Origin: a virus
Direction: 5' to 3' (one strand)
Length of the DNA stretch: 22,287 nucleotides
IMG/VR virus record: IMGVR_UViG_3300005264_000218
Location: 1-22,287 of that record
The notes beneath the pieces were generated by a model. The model had not been told where the DNA came from. It ran no database searches and saw nothing but the letters and a program-made list of their open reading frames with translations. Positions 1 through 6,697 of the stretch are shown in pieces. A program made the translations under genes and the position numbers. Position 1 is the first letter of the stretch. Every line of letters starts with the position of its first letter.

Positions 1-117
1 GTAGCAACAACAACTTCTGGAACTCTGTTTTCAGCTATTGATTTTGCTGCATCAAGAAGTGTTGCATCTGGTGATACTTTGAATGTGACTTATACATTCA
101 CTTCTGCTGACGCATAA
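1..117 (+). CDS. C-terminal end of a phage structural (tail) protein, partial
   Basis: The frame is open from base 1 and stops at TAA 115-117, with TAG directly after it, giving 38 residues of a protein that begins outside the window. The segment is rich in Ser, Thr and Ala and ends in alternating beta-strand-like residues (TLNVTYTFTSADA). In my memory that ending is common in small tail-fibre or virion surface proteins of siphoviruses; this is a weak family resemblance, not a motif match. It is followed by a strong terminator, so it is likely the last gene of a rightward virion operon. Confidence 0.6.
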   Translation, partial: VATTTSGTLFSAIDFAASRSVASGDTLNVTYTFTSADA

Positions 118-140
118 TAGGTAATTTATCAACAAAAACT

Positions 141-173
141 TCTACCCTATACTAAACCATAGGGTAGATTTTT
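141..173 (+). terminator. Rho-independent terminator after the structural gene
   Basis: A 10-bp perfect inverted repeat (TCTACCCTAT at 141-150, ATAGGGTAGA at 159-168) encloses an 8-nt loop and is followed by a T run at 169-173. It sits between the stop at 117 and the next start at 194, so it should end or attenuate the upstream transcript. Confidence 0.8.
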
Positions 174-193
174 AACTCAAAGGAACCATACAA

Positions 194-562
194 ATGCCTT
201 CATTTGAATCAAATTCACAGGTAGTATTACAACCACTGGATGAGAATGTTTATATCAATTATAGATTTTCAACTTGCTCTACATCTGCATCAAATGATGG
301 TTATTTACCTTTTGGTGCAACTATATCATCATCTATTATTACAGCAACAAAGTTTGCTGATGAAAATAATAGAACAATAACACCAATCAATGATACTGAA
401 ATAGCCACATTGTCATCAATAGCAGATAATATTATCACTATAAAATATAACTATCCATCTACCAATGGAAATGGATACTACAAAATTAGAATGAAAAACA
501 CTCTAAGTAATGGAACAATACTGGAAGCTGACTTTAATAGGATTATTGCAAAAGATATATAA
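194..562 (+). CDS. Hypothetical phage protein, probably beta-rich virion accessory
   Basis: This 122-residue protein has the Shine-Dalgarno AAAGGA about 8 nt before its ATG. I do not recognise the family. There is no signal peptide, membrane segment or cysteine cluster. The sequence is rich in Ser, Thr, Asn and Ile with alternating hydrophobic residues; its C-terminal half (YYKIRMKNTLSNGTILEADF) reads like an Ig-like or jelly-roll beta sheet. It lies between a structural gene end and a membrane protein gene, the usual place for a small tail or baseplate accessory. Virion role is inferred from position only. The gene is real by its SD, its length and its tight 15-nt gap to the next gene. Confidence 0.6.
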   Translation: MPSFESNSQVVLQPLDENVYINYRFSTCSTSASNDGYLPFGATISSSIITATKFADENNRTITPINDTEIATLSSIADNIITIKYNYPSTNGNGYYKIRMKNTLSNGTILEADFNRIIAKDI

Positions 563-577
563 AACTGAGGTTGAAAA

Positions 578-1003
578 ATGGAACAAAGACGATTGACTGA
601 CCAATTAGAAAATCTATCTGATCACGATTTGTTGGTGGCACACTCAGTAAAAATTGACAATATATGTAAGATGATCAGGGAAAACAATAATAAGTTAGAT
701 ACTTATATTGATAAAATTGACCATAGATGTGAAACAACACACGATAGAATAGATGTCCAAATTGATAATACAATCAGTAAAGGCACTATCAAGTGGGGGG
801 TTGGGATTATATTTGTAGTGTTTGTCAGTATTATATCTGTTATTGGTGTTAATCAAGTTTTGATTTCAAAACACACAGCAGAAATAAAAGATACTAAGGA
901 ACACATTATCATAGTTGAAACAAAATTAGAACAAAATAGAGCCTTTCTAAAATCAAACTATAAATCCCTTATTCATATCCAAGAAACAATGGAACAAAAA
1001 TAG
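578..1003 (+). CDS. Coiled-coil protein with one membrane segment (holin or XhlA-like)
   Basis: The protein has 141 residues. Residues 1-68 are polar and heptad-like, consistent with a coiled coil. One strong hydrophobic helix spans about 72-93 (GVGIIFVVFVSIISVIGV), and residues 97-141 form a second charged coiled coil. This layout resembles phage XhlA-type hemolysin proteins and other single-helix lysis accessories that act in the inner membrane with a holin and endolysin. It differs from classical XhlA, where the membrane helix lies close to the C terminus. It follows the previous gene by 15 nt with SD GAGG, and a terminator follows. No endolysin is visible nearby, so the lysis role is an inference from topology and position. 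A membrane-anchored tail or superinfection protein is an alternative. Confidence 0.5.
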   Translation: MEQRRLTDQLENLSDHDLLVAHSVKIDNICKMIRENNNKLDTYIDKIDHRCETTHDRIDVQIDNTISKGTIKWGVGIIFVVFVSIISVIGVNQVLISKHTAEIKDTKEHIIIVETKLEQNRAFLKSNYKSLIHIQETMEQK

Positions 1004-1025
1004 GGCACTTGTGCCCTTGTTGGAA

Positions 1026-1061
1026 GGCTGGTGATACAATTCCCTCTATCACCAGCCTTTT
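1026..1061. terminator. Shared terminator between convergent operons
   Basis: An 11-bp perfect stem (GGCTGGTGATA at 1026-1036, TATCACCAGCC at 1047-1057) has a 10-nt loop and TTTT after it on the plus strand. It lies between a rightward gene ending at 1003 and a leftward gene ending at 1067, so it can serve both. The poly-T tract favours plus-strand termination. A smaller hairpin (GGGCA/TGCCC, 1003-1016) precedes it. Confidence 0.8.
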
Positions 1062-1066
1062 CCACT

Positions 1067-1399
1067 TTATCTAACCAATCTCAACTTTGTAAGATGTGTT
1101 CTATAAGTTGAAACATTTTCTACATTTCTGAACCAATATCTTTTGACAATAGAATTATGTGATTCTATTGCTGTCAGTGGTCTTGAATGAGCACCCACCA
1201 ATTTACCATTCTTATCATATATTGTTATTGCTAATTCAGCATATCCCAATTTCTTATCATAATTGTTTGTAATAACCATATTCATTGTGAAATAACCCTT
1301 ATCAAGTTTTGAATTAGCTAATTCTACTTTCAATTTGCCTGCTGAAGCACTCCCAACCATAACCAATACCATCAATACTACCATCATAAATTGTTTCAT
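1067..1399 (-). CDS. Secreted or periplasmic small protein with signal peptide
   Basis: This 110-residue protein begins with Met-Lys, a hydrophobic core rich in Met, Val and Leu, and a plausible signal peptidase I site SASAG after residue 20. The mature part is about 90 residues of alternating polar and hydrophobic character (YFTMNMVITNNYDKKLGYAE, LAITIYDKNGKLVG), resembling the beta-sandwich of FxLYD-type secreted domains. No cysteine is present. SD GGAGG precedes the ATG, and its start overlaps the stop of the gene before it by ATGA. It is the last gene of a three-gene leftward cassette with its own promoter. A role outside virion assembly, such as host surface modification or exclusion, is an inference from the signal peptide and the moron-like context. 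Confidence 0.65.
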   Translation of the reverse strand: MKQFMMVVLMVLVMVGSASAGKLKVELANSKLDKGYFTMNMVITNNYDKKLGYAELAITIYDKNGKLVGAHSRPLTAIESHNSIVKRYWFRNVENVSTYRTHLTKLRLVR

Positions 1400-1518
1400 T
1401 CTGTGTCATCCTCCATTTCAAAGTAATTCTTTTTAGCCAAAGCATCAATTATTCTTTTAGTAATAAGATATGCTACTTCATCCGCAATTTCATACTCATC
1501 TCTTTCTTCATTTTCCAT
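1396..1518 (-). CDS. Small acidic protein, 40 residues
   Basis: The reading frame MENEERDEYEIADEVAYLIT... runs 40 codons to TGA. It has an excellent SD (AAAGGAGAATAAA before ATG) and its stop overlaps the next ATG (ATGA), showing translational coupling to the secreted protein gene. The previous gene stops one base before this start. The product is strongly acidic at both ends with an amphipathic central helix (AYLITKRIIDALAKK). The function is unknown; it could be a regulator or chaperone for its secreted partner, but nothing proves this. Signals and spacing make the gene convincing despite its size. Confidence 0.65.
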   Translation of the reverse strand: MENEERDEYEIADEVAYLITKRIIDALAKKNYFEMEDDTE

Positions 1519-1519
1519 T

Positions 1520-1876
1520 TTATTCTCCTTTGTTTATTAGTGCAATAACATCTTCATCACTTATATTGTATTTGAATGATGATGTATATAAATCCACACA
1601 CTCTCTAACCTTTAACTCCATTTCATTATCACAATTTTCAAATATAATGTCAAACCATTCATCCCTTTCACCTGTGTATAAGGAATATGATGATATAACA
1701 AACTTGAGAAAACCATCTTGAAATAAATTATTTACAGCATCCTGCCTTTTTTCAAAATCTTCTTGAGAATTATGAATATATTCACTATCATTCTCATCCA
1801 AGAACTCTGTTATATCTCTTGCAAGTAATCTGTAATTTTCCATCTTGAGTATCTTTGCCAATTCCTGATTAGTCAT
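1520..1876 (-). CDS. Hypothetical acidic protein, first gene of the moron-like cassette
   Basis: The product has 118 residues, is acidic and probably mostly helical, and has no membrane segment, signal peptide or recognisable motif. The SD AAAGGAGAT lies 5-6 nt before ATG. It is the first gene after a near-perfect sigma70 promoter at 1910-1938 and is followed within one base by the 40-residue gene, whose SD lies inside this gene's last codons. The N terminus (TNQELAKILKMENYRLLAR) could form a short helical bundle. I do not recognise it. Its position suggests a cytoplasmic partner of the secreted protein downstream. Confidence 0.6.
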   Translation of the reverse strand: MTNQELAKILKMENYRLLARDITEFLDENDSEYIHNSQEDFEKRQDAVNNLFQDGFLKFVISSYSLYTGERDEWFDIIFENCDNEMELKVRECVDLYTSSFKYNISDEDVIALINKGE

Positions 1877-1909
1877 CTTGTATCTCCTTTGTTAGTTGAT
1901 TATGGATGG

Positions 1910-1938
1910 ATAATACCACAGCATTATATGGATGTCAA
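1910..1938 (-). promoter_or_regulatory. Near-consensus sigma70 promoter for the 1876-1067 cassette
   Basis: On the minus strand the -35 is TTGACA (1938-1933), the spacer is 17 nt, and the -10 is TATTAT (1915-1910). Transcription should start near 1903, about 27 nt before the ATG at 1876. It lies between the methyltransferase stop (1962) and the first cassette gene. It is one of the strongest promoters in the window and needs no phage factor by sequence. Confidence 0.8.
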
Positions 1939-1961
1939 GAGTTAATTTCATCAATTCACAT

Positions 1962-3077
1962 TTAGCCAACATTATTTTTTTCCAAAATCCATAGCATTTC
2001 ATCAACTTTATTATTTCTACCACTAAGATTTCTACTTCCTCTAAATGTATTATATTCAATTATTTTTACCTGAACCTCACCATATTTTGCTAAAGTATTT
2101 TGTATATCATCCTTTGATAAAATCCCTTCATTATTATATGATAATATAATAAACTTTGACTTTGTTTCCTTAATCAAATTATCAAACTCAATCAATGCTG
2201 ATGCTTTATAATTATATTTTGACTTGTTCCAGTCTTTAGGTATACCCGATACTTTTGATATATTTTTTAAAGTGTCTTCATCATAATCACATATGGTATT
2301 TAACATATGGTAATTTGACCCATAAGGATGTTGATTATACGGTGGGTCATAATACACTATATCTAAATTATTAAGTGTCTTAACAAGGTCATTTATATTT
2401 TTTTGGTGAACAATAGTATCACATTCAAAATTGGATAAAATAATTGGTTCTATTGTTATATCTTTCATAATCCTTTGAAGAGCATTTTCACCATCACCAC
2501 CAAACTTACCTAATTTTGTGTATTTAGATTTATAAAATCCCTTAAATACACCAGATGTATTGGTATGAACTGACGCCCTATATAATAACAATGATAAACA
2601 AATATCTTTATATTTTTCATCTACATCATCAATTAACCTTCTGATATTATCAATGATTTTAGCATTTTCATTTGTATAAAAGCATCTTTCTCCATCTTTA
2701 ACATCATTGGTATTGTTTGGTGAATAATATTTTTCAATTATCCCTTGTCCGAATTTATCACTTAATTTGTTACTATTCAAATAGTCAATTATATTAGTAA
2801 GTTTAATCATATCTATATCTGATTTATTAGTAAGAAATGCTTTATTAATAATATATGAATATGTCTCTATATCATTAGAGTACAATACACTAGCATGTTG
2901 TTTCAACATTCTACCAACAATTCCACTACCAGCAAATCCATCCATCATAACCATTTTATCCTTACCCAATTTTTGTTTAATGGACATAATAATATTCTCT
3001 ATATGATATATTAATTTTCTCTTGTTGCCAATATATGTTATTAGTTGTTTTGTTAAATATTGTTTATTCTCTATCAT
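1962..3077 (-). CDS. D12-class DNA adenine N6-methyltransferase
   Basis: This 371-residue protein should transfer methyl from S-adenosylmethionine to adenine N6 in a specific DNA site. The N-terminal YIGNKRKLI (15-23) is the usual D12 family entry. Motif I DGFAGSG (46-52) binds SAM. Motif IV DPPY (244-247) follows IVYY and is catalytic. The length fits full-size family members, and I see no lesion. The start has SD AAAGG 6-7 nt upstream. It lies downstream of a homing endonuclease gene in the leftward block; no cognate restriction enzyme is visible, so protection of phage DNA from host restriction is the likely role. The second D12 enzyme in this window (12197-13255) is clearly diverged, so they probably recognise different sites. 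Confidence 0.9.
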   Translation of the reverse strand: MIENKQYLTKQLITYIGNKRKLIYHIENIIMSIKQKLGKDKMVMMDGFAGSGIVGRMLKQHASVLYSNDIETYSYIINKAFLTNKSDIDMIKLTNIIDYLNSNKLSDKFGQGIIEKYYSPNNTNDVKDGERCFYTNENAKIIDNIRRLIDDVDEKYKDICLSLLLYRASVHTNTSGVFKGFYKSKYTKLGKFGGDGENALQRIMKDITIEPIILSNFECDTIVHQKNINDLVKTLNNLDIVYYDPPYNQHPYGSNYHMLNTICDYDEDTLKNISKVSGIPKDWNKSKYNYKASALIEFDNLIKETKSKFIILSYNNEGILSKDDIQNTLAKYGEVQVKIIEYNTFRGSRNLSGRNNKVDEMLWILEKNNVG

Positions 3078-3087
3078 TCATTTTCCT

Positions 3088-3147
3088 TTAACCTATATTG
3101 TCAAATATATTTTCAATATAGTTTCTTATCAAAACTTCATCAGTCAT
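3088..3147 (-). pseudogene. 19-codon remnant repeating an internal part of the endonuclease gene
   Basis: An ATG overlapping the end of the endonuclease gene opens MTDEVLIRNYIENIFDNIG and then stops. The endonuclease itself contains VTDEVLIRNWIESVF internally (DNA around 3420-3466). The two share a 20-nt identical stretch. The piece ends 11 nt before the methyltransferase ATG. It is best read as the residue of a second or ancestral copy of that region rather than a working gene, though it has its own start codon. Confidence 0.6.
3125..3144. repeat. 20-nt direct repeat, partner at 3444-3463
   Basis: CTTATCAAAACTTCATCAGT occurs identically at 3125-3144 and 3444-3463, 319 bp apart. One copy is inside the endonuclease gene, the other just beyond its end. 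Recombination between them would remove the nuclease catalytic domain and leave an ORF ending in the remnant sequence. Confidence 0.85.
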
Positions 3148-3847
3148 CCTTTATTCTCAAGAAAGTTTTGATTTTATTTTCTGTCTCCACCCTGTTATTT
3201 TTCCAATCATACACCCACACATCCAACAAGTCAATGTTTTTATATTCACATAATTCTCTTTTTAGCTTGTCCCTTATTTTGGTCTTGGCATTGTTATGGT
3301 ATTTTCCATTTATTTCGATAGCTTTGCCCATACAAGCAATCCATATATCGAGCTCTAACCATTTGCCAGTCTCAGGATTGACTATCTGTCTTATATTATT
3401 ATATGACATCTTATCTTTGTCAAACACTGATTCAATCCAATTCCTTATCAAAACTTCATCAGTTACACCAGCACCCTGACGCTTCATCCAACAATGAGGA
3501 CAACCTCTACCCTTCAACCAATTAGCCAATGTGATTGTGAAGTCATTCTTGCATATCATACAATAACAATTCATTGTCTTATGTGCATTGATAAACCTTT
3601 TCTCAAGTAATATAACATCACCATCTGCAAATAACTTTCTCACTTCATTGATGTTTCTATTATAATTCCCTGCACATTTAGGGCAATCAAAGCCAGATTT
3701 TATATTGTTGAAGTTTCTCCTGATTGAATGGTCTCCCTTCCTGCACCATAAATCCATCAGCGTGCCAGCATTTTTATACTCACTCAATAAATCATATCCA
3801 TAGCCATCTAACATTTCTACCATTTCACTCTGTTTCCATTTTCTCAT
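3140..3847 (-). CDS. Homing endonuclease: zinc ribbons plus Vsr/EDxHD-type nuclease
   Basis: This protein has 235 residues. Residues about 25-60 and 85-125 form two zinc-ribbon repeats, each ending in a CxxC after a Gly-containing turn (SGFDCPKC and GRGCPHC). The C-terminal 90 residues contain LELDIWIACMGKAIEINGKY then H, matching the E..D..E..H pattern of Vsr-like, EDxHD homing nucleases (I-Bth0305I type). That family cleaves DNA to spread its own gene. The upstream gene stop and this ATG overlap as TAATG. The downstream repeat shows that this C-terminal domain was rearranged. Function by family is well supported; the target site is unknown. Confidence 0.75.
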   Translation of the reverse strand: MRKWKQSEMVEMLDGYGYDLLSEYKNAGTLMDLWCRKGDHSIRRNFNNIKSGFDCPKCAGNYNRNINEVRKLFADGDVILLEKRFINAHKTMNCYCMICKNDFTITLANWLKGRGCPHCWMKRQGAGVTDEVLIRNWIESVFDKDKMSYNNIRQIVNPETGKWLELDIWIACMGKAIEINGKYHNNAKTKIRDKLKRELCEYKNIDLLDVWVYDWKNNRVETENKIKTFLRIKDD

Positions 3848-4227
3848 TATCCATTCTCCATCATTATTATATTATCCATATAGTGCCTGTAATAATCAAC
3901 ATATATCCCATTGTTCCACTGTTCCACATATGGCTGTAGAATCAAATACTTATCATCACTCTTACCATAATTCTTACCAACAATATGGACTATATTTCTC
4001 TTTCTCAATTGTTGCAATCCTTTATAGAAACCAACACCTATTCTTATTGATAAATTTTCAGGATCATATTTCATTGTCAAATCATCTGTCTCAATTGTAT
4101 GATTTACCAATATACACAAAAGTTTTGCTGCAGTGGGCTTCAATCCAAGCTCTGGCAAAATCTTATACAAAATAAGTGGTATAGGATAAGATATACTCAT
4201 TACTACATCATTCACAATACTTAACAT
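3847..4227 (-). CDS. Possible winged-helix DNA-binding protein
   Basis: This 126-residue protein has an N-terminal half (IPLILYKILPELGLKPTAAK LLCILVNHT) that looks like helices of a winged-helix domain, followed by a short helix (GFYKGLQQLRKRNIV) and a beta wing. That resembles replisome-organiser or plasmid-replication wHTH proteins, but there is no decisive motif. SD AAAGGAATG precedes the start, and its stop overlaps the endonuclease start (TAATG), showing coupling. Within the leftward early-type block, a replication or regulatory role is plausible but inferred. Confidence 0.5.
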   Translation of the reverse strand: MLSIVNDVVMSISYPIPLILYKILPELGLKPTAAKLLCILVNHTIETDDLTMKYDPENLSIRIGVGFYKGLQQLRKRNIVHIVGKNYGKSDDKYLILQPYVEQWNNGIYVDYYRHYMDNIIMMENG

Positions 4228-4231
4228 TTTA

Positions 4232-4411
4232 TCATTCCTTTATGATATAAACCCCACGCTCTTTTGCTGCTTTCACAATATATCTTACTTTATCATCAGT
4301 TAGGTCATCACATTTCATACATTTTCCAGAGCATTCTATACTAATTGCTTGCTCACTCATATAAGGATACATTACCATACAATTATTGCATTTTCTATAA
4401 ATTAGTTTCAT
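4232..4411 (-). CDS. Small zinc-ribbon protein, 59 residues
   Basis: The frame MKLIYRKCNNCMVMYPYMSE... runs 59 codons to TGA at 4232-4234. Two cysteine pairs are visible: C8-x2-C11, then C27, C31-x2-C34, a likely zinc site. SD GGAG lies at good spacing, inside the preceding gene, whose end overlaps this start by 17 nt. It stops 4 nt before the next ATG. It is likely a small nucleic-acid-binding or protein-binding factor of the early block. No family name can be given. Confidence 0.65.
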   Translation of the reverse strand: MKLIYRKCNNCMVMYPYMSEQAISIECSGKCMKCDDLTDDKVRYIVKAAKERGVYIIKE

Positions 4412-4589
4412 TCTTTATCTCCTTCAATATATCAAAAAAGAAAGGTGCTATATCTTCACCATATTGTTCTGCATCAGTGTTTATCGTTATTTCTTCAAAT
4501 CCTTTTGGATCATCTTTCCAACAAGAAAGATAGAATATAAATGCATCCTTTATATCTTCTTCTGTTATTTCAATCTTTGTTATTTCCAT
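4395..4589 (-). CDS. Hypothetical small acidic protein
   Basis: A 64-residue acidic product (MEITKIEITEEDIKDAFIFY...) has no recognisable motif. The SD AAGGAGAT lies before the ATG. Its 3' end overlaps the zinc-ribbon gene, which is typical of tightly packed phage early genes and supports co-translation. It is predicted to be soluble and helical. Function is unknown. Confidence 0.55.
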   Translation of the reverse strand: MEITKIEITEEDIKDAFIFYLSCWKDDPKGFEEITINTDAEQYGEDIAPFFFDILKEIKNETNL

Positions 4590-4620
4590 ATCAATCTCCT
4601 TTTCACAAGTTATTCATAAA

Positions 4621-4821
4621 TTACATAAACTTTTCAAATGGGTTCCTATTCTCAGGCTTCACTATCTTTCTATTGAAACCTCTTCTAGTCATCAACTTCT
4701 TACAATTCTCACAGGTGACTTCATCAATATATGTGGCAAACTGAAAATCATGCCTCTCAGCACTACATAAACTATGTTGATGCCCTAACCTGAAATGAAA
4801 CTTCTTTATATTCTTTGACAT
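4621..4821 (-). CDS. Small zinc-binding protein
   Basis: A 66-residue basic protein carries a His/Cys set: GHQHSLCSAERH in the N-terminal third and VTCENC in the middle, in the order H-x-H-x3-C then C-x2-C. Similar short phage proteins with a HQHSLC...VTCxxC pattern are known to me as conserved hypotheticals, so zinc binding is likely. It lies 4 nt after the preceding gene. Molecular role is unknown; DNA or RNA binding is possible from the basic composition. Confidence 0.6.
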   Translation of the reverse strand: MSKNIKKFHFRLGHQHSLCSAERHDFQFATYIDEVTCENCKKLMTRRGFNRKIVKPENRNPFEKFM

Positions 4822-4825
4822 TTAT

Positions 4826-5110
4826 CTATACCTTTATATTTTTCTGCCAATGCTGATCACTATCACCATCCAATGGCAATACCTTCAACTCATTATATAA
4901 CCCTTGCAACTCATTATACTCAAGTATTGGTATATGTAATGCCAAATCCTTTTGCCTGTCAGTCAAATTATCAAACCCTTTCATATTCACCTGTGATTTC
5001 ACACTTGCTTTTACATATATCATAGGCTTTCCACTTATATCACTATAATTGGTTGATACTGGTTTGTCTTCAACCTCTTTTTTCTTTCCAAAATCTATAA
5101 ACTTATTCAT
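4826..5110 (-). CDS. Hypothetical protein of the leftward block
   Basis: I chose the internal ATG at 5110 (94 residues, MNKFIDFGKKKEVEDK...) because AGGGGAAATGAA precedes it and the upstream gene stops 1 nt before. The longer 113-residue frame would add a hydrophobic stretch that is really the end of the upstream gene read in another frame. The product has a charged N terminus, a central segment SGKPMIYVKASVKSQV that may form strands, and a helical C terminus. The family is not recognised. Confidence 0.6.
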   Translation of the reverse strand: MNKFIDFGKKKEVEDKPVSTNYSDISGKPMIYVKASVKSQVNMKGFDNLTDRQKDLALHIPILEYNELQGLYNELKVLPLDGDSDQHWQKNIKV

Positions 5111-5111
5111 T

Positions 5112-5750
5112 TCATTTCCCCTCAAAATTATCAAAATTAGGATTATGGTTTTCACTATACAATTCACTCATTTCATTTACATAATTGAAAATTGCCGTAT
5201 TGACATTTTGACCATCTTCTTTTGCATTATTCATTCTCATAGACATATAATCAGCACTCAATACTATCAATGACTTCAATATATCATTTTCTTTGATAGA
5301 AAACATCTTCCTATATATCTTTACCATCTTATCTAAATTGAATATAGTATTGTCCCTATAAGCACCTTTCAAACTAAACACCTTTAAATTATCATCTAAC
5401 TTGCTTATCAGTTTATACACTTCATCCATTATAGCATCATCCACCATCCAATGGTCAGGTGGGTTTATACAATAACGATTCATATCATCAATAGGGTCAT
5501 TTTCCATTATCTGCAAATCAATCATTAGTTTCTTATATTTTATACTAGATGATTTTGATACACCACTAATCTTTGCAAGATATTTCAACCCTGATCTATA
5601 AACAAAAGCATTATGATATTTATCAAATGAACTCATATCATACATCTTATGAATAAAATTACCTTGTCTTTTGTTCAATACTTTTACTTCTACTAAATGA
5701 TCAATACCAATTCTCATACCATCCATATAACCTTCAACATCTTTTATCAT
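5112..5750 (-). CDS. Possible winged-helix replication or regulatory protein
   Basis: This 212-residue protein has residues about 50-85 (GLKYLAKISGVSKSSSIKYKK then a helix) reading as a helix-turn-helix with a Ser-rich second helix. The rest is mainly helical with no enzyme motif. SD AAGGAAGGATAATG precedes the start. It is the second gene behind the leftward promoter, and the next gene begins 1 nt after its stop. A replication initiator accessory or transcription factor is a reasonable guess, not a demonstrated assignment. Confidence 0.5.
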   Translation of the reverse strand: MIKDVEGYMDGMRIGIDHLVEVKVLNKRQGNFIHKMYDMSSFDKYHNAFVYRSGLKYLAKISGVSKSSSIKYKKLMIDLQIMENDPIDDMNRYCINPPDHWMVDDAIMDEVYKLISKLDDNLKVFSLKGAYRDNTIFNLDKMVKIYRKMFSIKENDILKSLIVLSADYMSMRMNNAKEDGQNVNTAIFNYVNEMSELYSENHNPNFDNFEGK

Positions 5751-5766
5751 CTATCATTATCCTTCC

Positions 5767-6165
5767 TTATATACCATAAAATAAACTAGTTCCACCCTGT
5801 ATTAAACCATACCCATCTTCTATCATCTTCTTACCATCATCTATCATCTGTTGACCAACTTCTCGATCAGCTCTAACCTGAAGATCATCTATCATAACTT
5901 TCACGGACAACTTTGGCATCATGGATAATTTCATAATTAGATTACCATACAATCCTATTTCACTCAGTTTAGGGAAATTCTTCACTCTAGACCCATCTGA
6001 TCTATATATCATAAGCAATTCTTCATCACTCATATCATATAAAACATTCACTGCATCCACAAAACCATCCTTTACTATTCTAAGAAAACCATTATTATCC
6101 AAACCACTCATCACCTTATCTATTTTAAACTTGCTCATACTCTTCATCACATCATTACCAATCAT
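5767..6165 (-). CDS. Hypothetical protein, first gene of the leftward operon
   Basis: This 132-residue mostly helical protein ends in a Gly-rich tail (DGYGLIQGGTSLFYGI). It has many Met and Lys residues and no cysteine cluster. SD AGAGGTG precedes the ATG, overlapping an AGGTGT motif that is repeated across the control region. It is the first gene after the promoter at 6222-6250, a position often used for an early regulator. No family is recognised. Confidence 0.55.
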   Translation of the reverse strand: MIGNDVMKSMSKFKIDKVMSGLDNNGFLRIVKDGFVDAVNVLYDMSDEELLMIYRSDGSRVKNFPKLSEIGLYGNLIMKLSMMPKLSVKVMIDDLQVRADREVGQQMIDDGKKMIEDGYGLIQGGTSLFYGI

Positions 6166-6221
6166 AATTTACACCTCTTTTTGTTATTATTATCAAATCC
6201 ACAAACCCAATCTACATATAT

Positions 6222-6250
6222 ATAATAACATATCATTATTAAAAAATCAA
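6222..6250 (-). promoter_or_regulatory. Extended -10 promoter for the leftward early block
   Basis: On the minus strand the -35 is TTGATT (6250-6245), followed by a 17-nt spacer ending in TGT and a -10 TATTAT (6227-6222). TG one base before the -10 makes an extended -10. The start would be near 6214, about 49 nt before the ATG at 6165. It probably drives genes from 6165 leftward, at least to the methyltransferase. Confidence 0.6.
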
Positions 6251-6255
6251 CCTGG

Positions 6256-6409
6256 AGGTGTCATAAAATGAAAATAAAAAACACCCATAATAAAGATAAT
6301 AGAAATAATAGAGATAATAGACTACAAGGTGTAAATAATTTATCAATAAAAAAATAAAACATCTTGAGGTGTCATATCACCAGATAATCCAAAAGTTGAA
6401 ATCAGGTGT
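6256..6409 (+). repeat. Four spaced AGGTGT motifs (fifth on the minus strand)
   Basis: AGGTGT occurs on the plus strand at 6256-6261, 6327-6332, 6367-6372 and 6404-6409, and on the minus strand at 6176-6171. Context alternates between AGGTGTCATA and AGGTGTAAA. Some copies can act as Shine-Dalgarno sites, but not all precede a start, so binding sites for a phage regulator are possible. Confidence 0.5.
6268..6357 (+). CDS. Possible 29-residue peptide with strong ribosome site
   Basis: ATG at 6268 follows GGAGGTG with good spacing. The product MKIKNTHNKDNRNNRDNRLQ... contains a 9-nt repeat three times (DNR/NNR/DNR) and is very polar and basic. No plus-strand promoter is evident just upstream. 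The strong SD is the only positive evidence; it may instead be a chance reading through a regulatory repeat region. Confidence 0.3.
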   Translation: MKIKNTHNKDNRNNRDNRLQGVNNLSIKK

Positions 6410-6626
6410 AAAATATTTTCTTGAAATAATAAAATCCAATGATTTCAAATGGTTATTGTTTGTAAATCATTCACATCAATCTATAAAAGGATTATATCAA
6501 GTCAATCAATTTGACTGGTGTAAAAAGATAATGATTTCAAATGGTTATGAAAAAAATTGCTCTGTGACAAAACTTTTACATTTCTTTTGTGATTTTAGAT
6601 TGACTTACTGTGTAAGGGTATGTTAG
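6369..6626 (+). CDS. Doubtful 85-residue ORF with GTG start
   Basis: A GTG at 6369 opens 85 codons (MSYHQIIQKLKSGVKYFLEI...). The GTG lies inside an AGGTGT motif and lacks a separate Shine-Dalgarno. Composition is plausible for a protein, with aromatic and basic residues and three cysteines near the end. A 19-nt direct repeat (6438-6456 and 6530-6548) is read in two different frames inside it, arguing against ordinary coding evolution. I keep it only because little else fills this interval. Confidence 0.25.
   Translation: MSYHQIIQKLKSGVKYFLEIIKSNDFKWLLFVNHSHQSIKGLYQVNQFDWCKKIMISNGYEKNCSVTKLLHFFCDFRLTYCVRVC
6438..6548. repeat. Pair of 19-nt direct repeats
   Basis: AATGATTTCAAATGGTTAT occurs exactly at 6438-6456 and 6530-6548, 92 bp apart, in the divergent control region. 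The spacing and exactness suggest a protein-binding site pair or a small duplication. Confidence 0.8.
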
Positions 6627-6629
6627 AAT
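6600..6629 (+). promoter_or_regulatory. Rightward extended -10 promoter into the 24-nt repeats
   Basis: The -35 is TTGACT (6600-6605), the spacer is 18 nt, and the -10 is TAGAAT (6624-6629) with TG at 6621-6622. Transcription would begin near 6636 and run straight into the GC-rich tandem repeat at 6698. No protein-coding gene of convincing quality follows before 7455, so the product may be an untranslated RNA or a primer transcript. Confidence 0.55.
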
Positions 6630-6697
6630 GGCTATATAAAAAAAAAACTGGCTGGTTAAATGGTCCTTTGCTTAACTGGTCCTAGTTTTTCTAGCTT

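Noticed and set aside
1470-1721. Plus-strand frame opposite the 118-residue gene
   Set aside because: Low-complexity Ser/His/Phe content and no ribosome site; the minus-strand genes have SDs and coupled stops.
3060-3479. 139-codon plus-strand frame opposite the endonuclease
   Set aside because: Antisense shadow of a gene with clear zinc-ribbon and nuclease motifs.
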